The notes under the pieces are model-generated. The model did not search any database. It saw only the letters and a program-made list of their open reading frames with translations, and was not told where the DNA came from. From SZUA-35 sp963781035 (GTDB lineage: Bacteria; Actinomycetota; Acidimicrobiia; Acidimicrobiales; SZUA-35): a DNA stretch of 64,000 bases. A program made the translations under genes and the position numbers. The stretch covers positions 620,001-684,000 of the forward strand of contig CAWAEN010000007.1 of NCBI GenBank assembly GCA_963781035.1, written 5' to 3'. Shown here piece after piece: positions 59,487-64,000 of the stretch (positions are counted from its first letter, which is position 1; every line of letters begins with the position of its first letter).

Positions 59487-60015
59487 GAAGCAGCATCAGC
59501 CAGAAGAAGATCAAGTGGATCGTCGCATCGTCGAGATACATCACCGCGAAGTTCCGCCGATACGTCGACACCGCCACCACATACAACAGCGCCGCCATCA
59601 GCCTCGGCCGATAGCCCGCAGCCAGCAAGACACAGACAAAGCACGCCACAGCGAAGACGACGCGGAGCAGACCGAGTCCGACACCAGGCGGAAACGCACT
59701 CAGCCGGGTGTACCAGAATGCGTCACGCACGATCCCGTGATCGATGAACCCATCAGGGTTCGAGAACGCAGCCGACGAACCAAGCGTCTCCCAGAAGTAC
59801 ACCAGCCCAATCAGACCAAACAAGACCCGCAACACATCCAACGGCAGGGCCGGCACCGGACTCGCCAGTGCCCCGACGGCACAACCAAGCACTGCAGAAA
59901 AGGGCGCGACGCCGCCCCTCGACTGATCGTGCTCCAAACCCCCCGGTCCTACCCTCGCGCCCCCAGCATCCAGCGGATCTGGATCGACTGTGCAGAGGCA
60001 CAAGTCCTCCGGCAT
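59449..60015 (-). pseudogene. HTTM-domain membrane protein, C-terminally truncated by the IS fragment
   Basis: The frame encodes VLRVLFGLIGLVYFWETLGS, YTRLSAFPPGVGLGLLRVVF and YLDDATIHLIFFWLMLLPTG, typical HTTM (vitamin-K carboxylase-related) helices. The next residues (RRRCGGRGL) come from the antisense of the IS fragment, so the second half (normally about 250-300 residues more) is missing. The 5' start is uncertain; ATG 60015 is the closest. Confidence 0.6.
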
Positions 60016-60177
60016 CGGGTGCGGCTCTAGCCCTCGCAACAACACATCCGCGGGACGTCTGACCCTAGGGACCTCGGGCTTGGCTCGTCGACAATTCAAG
60101 AGACGGCGTCGGTCATTGTCTTGACGCTGTCGAACGGTAGGTGCGCTCACATACTTCGCCGCCGAAGGGGGAACCTG

Positions 60178-60789
60178 GTGGTAGAGCAACCAGAACCCGC
60201 AGCAGACAGATCACAGGACGGGGCTGATTCCGAGGAATCCCAGTTTCCCCTGCCGCCTGTCGCGCTTCCCCCGCCCCCTCCGGCTGGCCAGCCCATCGCC
60301 GGGCGGCCTCGCAAAGGCGGCGAGGTGAAGGCCTCAATCGTGGCCTTGTCGTTGGCTGGGGTCGGTTGGTTGGTTTGGCTCTTCGCCTGGGTCGCTGAGT
60401 CGGATACCGGCTATCCCGAGGGTTTGGCCTGCACTGCCAATCCCGAGGCGAGCGAGGCGTATGTGTCATGCATGCGCAGCGCCGAACGTGGCGGCGCGAT
60501 CGCGTGGTCGCTCACCCTGGGGCTCGCGGTTGCCGGAATCGTGATGGTCGTGCGCACGCGGCGCGGGCGCCTCTTCAAGGCCGGGGCGCGCCCATTGGCG
60601 ATCGTTGCCGGCGCGATGTCCGCCCTGCTCGCGATCGCTGGTGTGACCATCTGGATTCGTGGCGCCAGCGGCGACTTCTACGAGGACCGCCTCGGCGCCA
60701 CAGCCTGGCATCTCCCAATGGTCATTGCCGTCGCCGCCGGGGTCGCCGTCGGCTGGGCCGCAAGCCGCCGCAGGCAGGACCGAATATGA
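60178..60789 (+). CDS. Four-helix membrane protein with Pro-rich N-terminus
   Basis: A 203-residue protein from a GTG at 60178 (VVEQPEPAADRSQDG), with a Pro-rich cytoplasmic lead (FPLPPVALPPPPPAGQPIAG) and four hydrophobic segments (ASIVALSLAGVGWLVWLFAW; WSLTLGLAVAGIVMVVRTRR; ARPLAIVAGAMSALLAIAGV; LPMVIAVAAGVAVGWAASRR). No family is recognised. Its stop overlaps the next gene (ATGA), so they form one unit. Confidence 0.65.
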   Translation: MVEQPEPAADRSQDGADSEESQFPLPPVALPPPPPAGQPIAGRPRKGGEVKASIVALSLAGVGWLVWLFAWVAESDTGYPEGLACTANPEASEAYVSCMRSAERGGAIAWSLTLGLAVAGIVMVVRTRRGRLFKAGARPLAIVAGAMSALLAIAGVTIWIRGASGDFYEDRLGATAWHLPMVIAVAAGVAVGWAASRRRQDRI

Positions 60790-62779
60790 GCCCGCCTCGA
60801 AGGACCGTGACGGCAACCGGTACGAATCTCGGCGACCCGTTGTCGGCGATGACGGTTGTGGCGCTGCTGACGGCCGTGACTCTCGAGCTCGTCAGATCGA
60901 CCGGCCCGCTGCTCGAGGTTGCCTTCGACGTCGGTGTCATCACTGCGGCTGCAACAGCACTTGCCACCTACCTCGGCGCAGCCGTGTTGGCGCTCGGGCT
61001 CGTCTGGGTCACGCGGCAAGCCGACGGCCCAACGGTCGTGCTCATCGGTGTGATCGTCCTGGCAGCGGCCCGTTTGACCGTCCAAGGCCTGACCGCAATG
61101 CCGCGAGTGGCCGTCGGACTCCTTACGATCTCGCTCTCCATAGCGGTGTTGACGATCGCTGTTGCCGTCCTGGCCGGAAGAGACGGCGGGGGAAGCGCAT
61201 CGGCAGTCGCGATTGCGGTCGGTGCTGCGTTCAGCATGGGAACGCAGCTGGCGCTGGGCACGTGGGACGCGGTACTGGCGACATAGCGTGCTGGGCTGGG
61301 CAATCACCTCTCTCGTCCTCGTCTGCTTGATCGGAGCTGCGGAGCTCGCTCGCCGAGACCCTGCAATGCCTCCGATGTGGCATGTGCGTCGCATGTGGGT
61401 GCTGGGTCCGGCACTCAGCCTTCTGGTGATGGTGATGGCAAACAGCGGATTCGCAGCCTCTCAGTCCAGTGTGCGGCTCGCCATCGCCGGGCCAGTGGCG
61501 ACGTTCGGGCTCTTGCTTGCCGGAACCGCAGTGGCCCTCGCCGCTCGGCCCGACGGGCAGACCAGGACCTTGCCGCCCCAAGCGATGACACCGTTGATCG
61601 CATTGGCCCCGCCCGCCGCGATCGCCGGTGTCTTCTGGGCCAGCGGGCCACTGGTCCTGGTTCTTCTCATCGGTTCGCAACTCGCAGCATTCGCCGCGGT
61701 TGCCGTGACGCTTGACCGAGGCCCGACCCAGGGTTTCGCCACGCCAGCCCTGGCCCAGGATGCCGCATCTGCTTCGCTGGTCGGTCTTGGCACGATCTTG
61801 CCCCTGCTCGTGTTCCAGCTCGACTACGACATTCCGCTGGGCTTCCCGAACGAGCTGGTCATCATCGCAACCGCCTTGGTGTTCGGAGCGGCCACCGTGG
61901 CACGCAGGCAGCCCAGATCTCACACTGCGAACTTGGTCGACGGCTTGCGCACCCAGGGTTCGGGCGGGCGGCCCTCACTGGTGCTGCTCGTTGGTGCGGG
62001 CTTGGTCGCTCTCGTGGGTAGCGGCCTCGCGCTCGGACGGGAACTGACCACCGATCCCCAGCCCGTCGTCGCTACAGAAACTGCTCAGCTGACGCTCGTC
62101 TCATGGAACCTTCACTACGGCGTCAATCCCGACGGCGGGCTCGACCTGGAGCAGATCGCCCGATCGATCGAGGAACAGAACCCGTCGATCGTCACCTTGC
62201 AGGAGGTCTCACGTGGCTGGGTGCTGGGCGCGGGCACAGACATGGCCACCTGGCTGGGACAACGACTCGACATGAGGGTGGCCTACGCCCCCGCGGCCGA
62301 CCGACAGTTCGGCAACGTCGTGCTCACCAACCTGGCGACCACAAACATCACCGCTATCGCTCTTCCCTACGGAGCCGGACCACAGGAACGATCGGCAATC
62401 TCGATCGACATCGCCCTACCCGGCGGACCGCTCCGGGTGACATCGGTGCACCTGCAGAACAAGGATCGCATCCCCACACGTCTCGACCAGATCGAGACTC
62501 TTCTCACCGCTCAGACCGACGGTGCCTGTCCTGATCATTGCCGGAGACTTCAACGCCCAACCGGGATCACCCGAGATCAACGAAATGGCCGACGCCGGCC
62601 TCCTCAGCGCGCAAGACGAATCAGGAGACCCAACCGCCTTGACCGACCCCAGCATCAACCCCGTGAAACGGATCGACTGGGTATTCGGCCGAGGGGTCAC
62701 CTTCACCAACACCGAAGTACTTTCCGACGCCCTCTCCTCCGACCACCTACCCCTGGTCGTGATCTTCAACCTCCCATGA
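60786..62779 (+). pseudogene. Membrane-anchored endonuclease/exonuclease/phosphatase (EEP) domain protein, two frameshifts
   Basis: ATG at 60786 overlaps the previous stop. An N-terminal block of about 9 hydrophobic helices spans 60786-61990 (VALLTAVTLELVRSTGPLLE; VLGWAITSLVLVCLIGAAEL, in a shifted frame; LIALAPPAAIAGVFWASGPL), then an EEP domain: LTLVSWNLHYGVNPDGGLDL, IVTLQEVSRGWVLGAGTDMA (catalytic Glu), then, out of frame from about 62515, LIIAGDFNAQPGSPEINEMA, RIDWVFGRGVTFTN and SDHLPLVVIF. All metal-binding and catalytic residues are present when the two shifts (about 61275, 62515) are corrected. The joined protein has about 664 residues and would cleave nucleic-acid or phospholipid phosphodiesters outside the membrane. 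Confidence 0.72.
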
Positions 62780-62873
62780 CACCCGCCGGTTCCGAACACG
62801 CGACCGTTTCCTCTAGCTCCGTTCTACGAAGAACCCGATCATGGCCACAGATCGCACACAAGGGGGTACGAAG

Positions 62874-64000
62874 ATGGACTGGACGCAGAAGGTGCTGCGA
62901 TCTGGAGCCGCAGCGCTGGTAGTGGCAGCGCTGGTCGTTTCCGTTTCACCTGCGTCGGCGGCCAACGAGCCGACCGGCCTGACAGCCGACGATGTCAGTC
63001 TGGTCAAGGACATCGAGCCTGGCCCTGGCGACAGCTTCCCGCGGGAGTTGACGGTGTTCGGCGACCGAGTGCTGTTCGGGGCCCAAGACTCGGTCGTCGG
63101 ATTCGAGTTGTGGGTCACTGACGGGACGCCGACCGGCACGAGGCTGGTCAAAGACATCAACCCCGGCCTGCCCAGCGGCGACGGACCTTCCGGGTTCATG
63201 GTGTTCGGCGACCGAGTGCTGTTCACGGCCGACGATGGTGTGCACGGGATCGAGCTATGGGTCACCGACGGCACGGCAGCGGGCACCAACATGGTGAAAG
63301 ACATCAACCCGGGACTGCCAGGTGGATTGCGCTACGGCGGTGACTTCACGGTTCTCGGAGATCGGGTGCTGTTCACCGCAAACAGCGGAGCAGGCACCGA
63401 TGACTACGAGTTGTGGGTCACCGACGGAACAACGACGGGCACCGTCTTGGTGAAGGACATCAACCCGGGGCCTGAAGGCGGCTGGCCGGCAGGATTCGCT
63501 GTGTTCGGGAGCGAGGCGCTGTTCACGGCCGACGACGGTGTCAACGGTGCCGAGTTGTGGGTGACGGACGGGACGGCAACAGGCACCCGACTAATCAAGG
63601 ATGTTCGAGCGGGATCCGTAGGCACTTGGTTGTCGGGCTTTACGGTCTTCGGTGACCTGGTGCTCTTCGAGGCCACAGACGGCGAGAGCCCCGACCTGTG
63701 GATCACCGATGGGACGACGGCCGGCACCAAGCTCTTGAAGGACTTCCCGCCCGGCCCGAGGGACGACCGCCCCGGCCGGTTCACCGTGTTTGGCGACCGG
63801 GCCCTCTTCGCCGCGAGCGACGGCGTCAGCGGTCGTGACCTGTGGGTGACGGACGGGACAACGGCAGGCACCCGACTTTTGTTCGACGTCGTGACCGGAC
63901 TCGATGAGGGGCAACCGGGCGGGTTGACGGTGTTCGGTGACCGAGTGCTGTTCACCGCGAATGACGGTCTCGGCGGCAGGGCTCTGTGGTCGACCGACGG
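62874..64000 (+). CDS. Exported ELWxxDGT-repeat protein (hyalin-like), right end missing
   Basis: The ATG at 62874 encodes a signal peptide (VLRSGAAALVVAALVVSVSP, cleavage after ASA) and then at least eight tandem units of about 45 residues, each with the consensus FGDRVLFTA...ELWVTDGTxxGTxLVKDI and a PG-turn. ELWxxDGT repeats build beta-propeller-like folds on the surface of many bacteria. The protein continues past the window. Minus-strand frames through this region are artefacts of the repeats. Confidence 0.87.
   Translation, partial: MDWTQKVLRSGAAALVVAALVVSVSPASAANEPTGLTADDVSLVKDIEPGPGDSFPRELTVFGDRVLFGAQDSVVGFELWVTDGTPTGTRLVKDINPGLPSGDGPSGFMVFGDRVLFTADDGVHGIELWVTDGTAAGTNMVKDINPGLPGGLRYGGDFTVLGDRVLFTANSGAGTDDYELWVTDGTTTGTVLVKDINPGPEGGWPAGFAVFGSEALFTADDGVNGAELWVTDGTATGTRLIKDVRAGSVGTWLSGFTVFGDLVLFEATDGESPDLWITDGTTAGTKLLKDFPPGPRDDRPGRFTVFGDRALFAASDGVSGRDLWVTDGTTAGTRLLFDVVTGLDEGQPGGLTVFGDRVLFTANDGLGGRALWSTD

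Noticed and set aside
62813..63955. Minus-strand proteins with PSVTHNS-type repeats opposite the ELWxxDGT gene
   Set aside because: They are antisense reflections of the tandem repeat; the plus frame has a signal peptide and family motif.
1..64000. CRISPR array
   Set aside because: Repeats are dispersed with kb-scale spacing and there are no regular spacers or cas genes.

Overview
The window is high-GC actinobacterial DNA: GC-rich codon third positions, many GTG/TTG starts, ATGA/GTGA stop-start overlaps and apparently leaderless toxin-antitoxin mRNAs. The mix of MttB-like methyltransferase, sulfatase/dehalogenase catabolism, SnoaL/VOC/acyl-CoA genes and DoxX/HTTM-like membrane proteins suggests an Acidimicrobiia-type environmental actinobacterium. 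That placement is inference; no rRNA, tRNA or single-copy marker gene is present to prove it.

Layout. 0-3.4 kb: a methylamine/betaine-type cluster (FAD oxidoreductase cut by the left edge, divergent MttB-family methyltransferase, TetR) around a palindromic operator. 3.4-10.3 kb: MDR oxidoreductase, acetoacetate-decarboxylase-like protein, diiron ferritin-like protein, SRPBCC protein, then bacterioferritin, ZIP transporter and a glycine-rich stress protein. 10.4-15.2 kb: lipoprotein, dead rve transposase, frameshifted membrane protein and a class III nucleotidyl cyclase. 15.4-31 kb is an accessory zone: ParE, MazEF and VapBC toxin-antitoxin loci, gene fragments (GNAT, nitrilase, Fic, amidohydrolase) and duplicated segments, interleaved with intact genes (queuosine-salvage protein, MDR, CPBP protease, lipoprotein, haem-binding protein). 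31-33.8 kb: a large ankyrin protein translationally coupled to a HTH protein.

34-41.5 kb is one long minus-strand unit: TetR, arylsulfatase, DUF1330, haloalkane dehalogenase, SRPBCC, second sulfatase, DJ-1/PfpI protein and a truncated DUF1330. It looks like a catabolic operon for a sulfated and/or halogenated compound, but both sulfatases and the DJ-1 gene carry frameshifts. 43-46 kb is a metal-efflux operon (ArsR, CDF transporter, ICMT-like methyltransferase, HMA-CDF transporter). 46-48.7 kb is a MarR-controlled pirin/FMN-reductase/YceI redox operon. 50-54.7 kb holds a divergent SnoaL-VOC / acyl-CoA ligase-alcohol dehydrogenase pair plus a 5'-truncated enoyl-CoA hydratase, probably an acyl-CoA or steroid-like side-chain pathway. 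55.8-64 kb: PPOX flavoprotein, SulP anion transporter, IS debris, HTTM fragment, membrane-anchored endonuclease/phosphatase and an ELWxxDGT-repeat exported protein cut by the right edge.

The most distinctive feature is a family of short hairpin-forming dispersed repeats sharing a GTGTCGGAGGGG left end. They recur at 6.8, 25.4, 27.0, 33.8, 42.8, 48.8, 49.5, 54.7 and 56.9 kb, next to toxin-antitoxin modules and exactly where neighbouring genes are truncated. One hairpin shows a compensatory base change. This could be an undescribed small mobile or recombination element that builds the toxin-antitoxin/gene-fragment islands. Several single-base frameshifts elsewhere may be true gene decay or sequencing indels; the sequence alone cannot decide.
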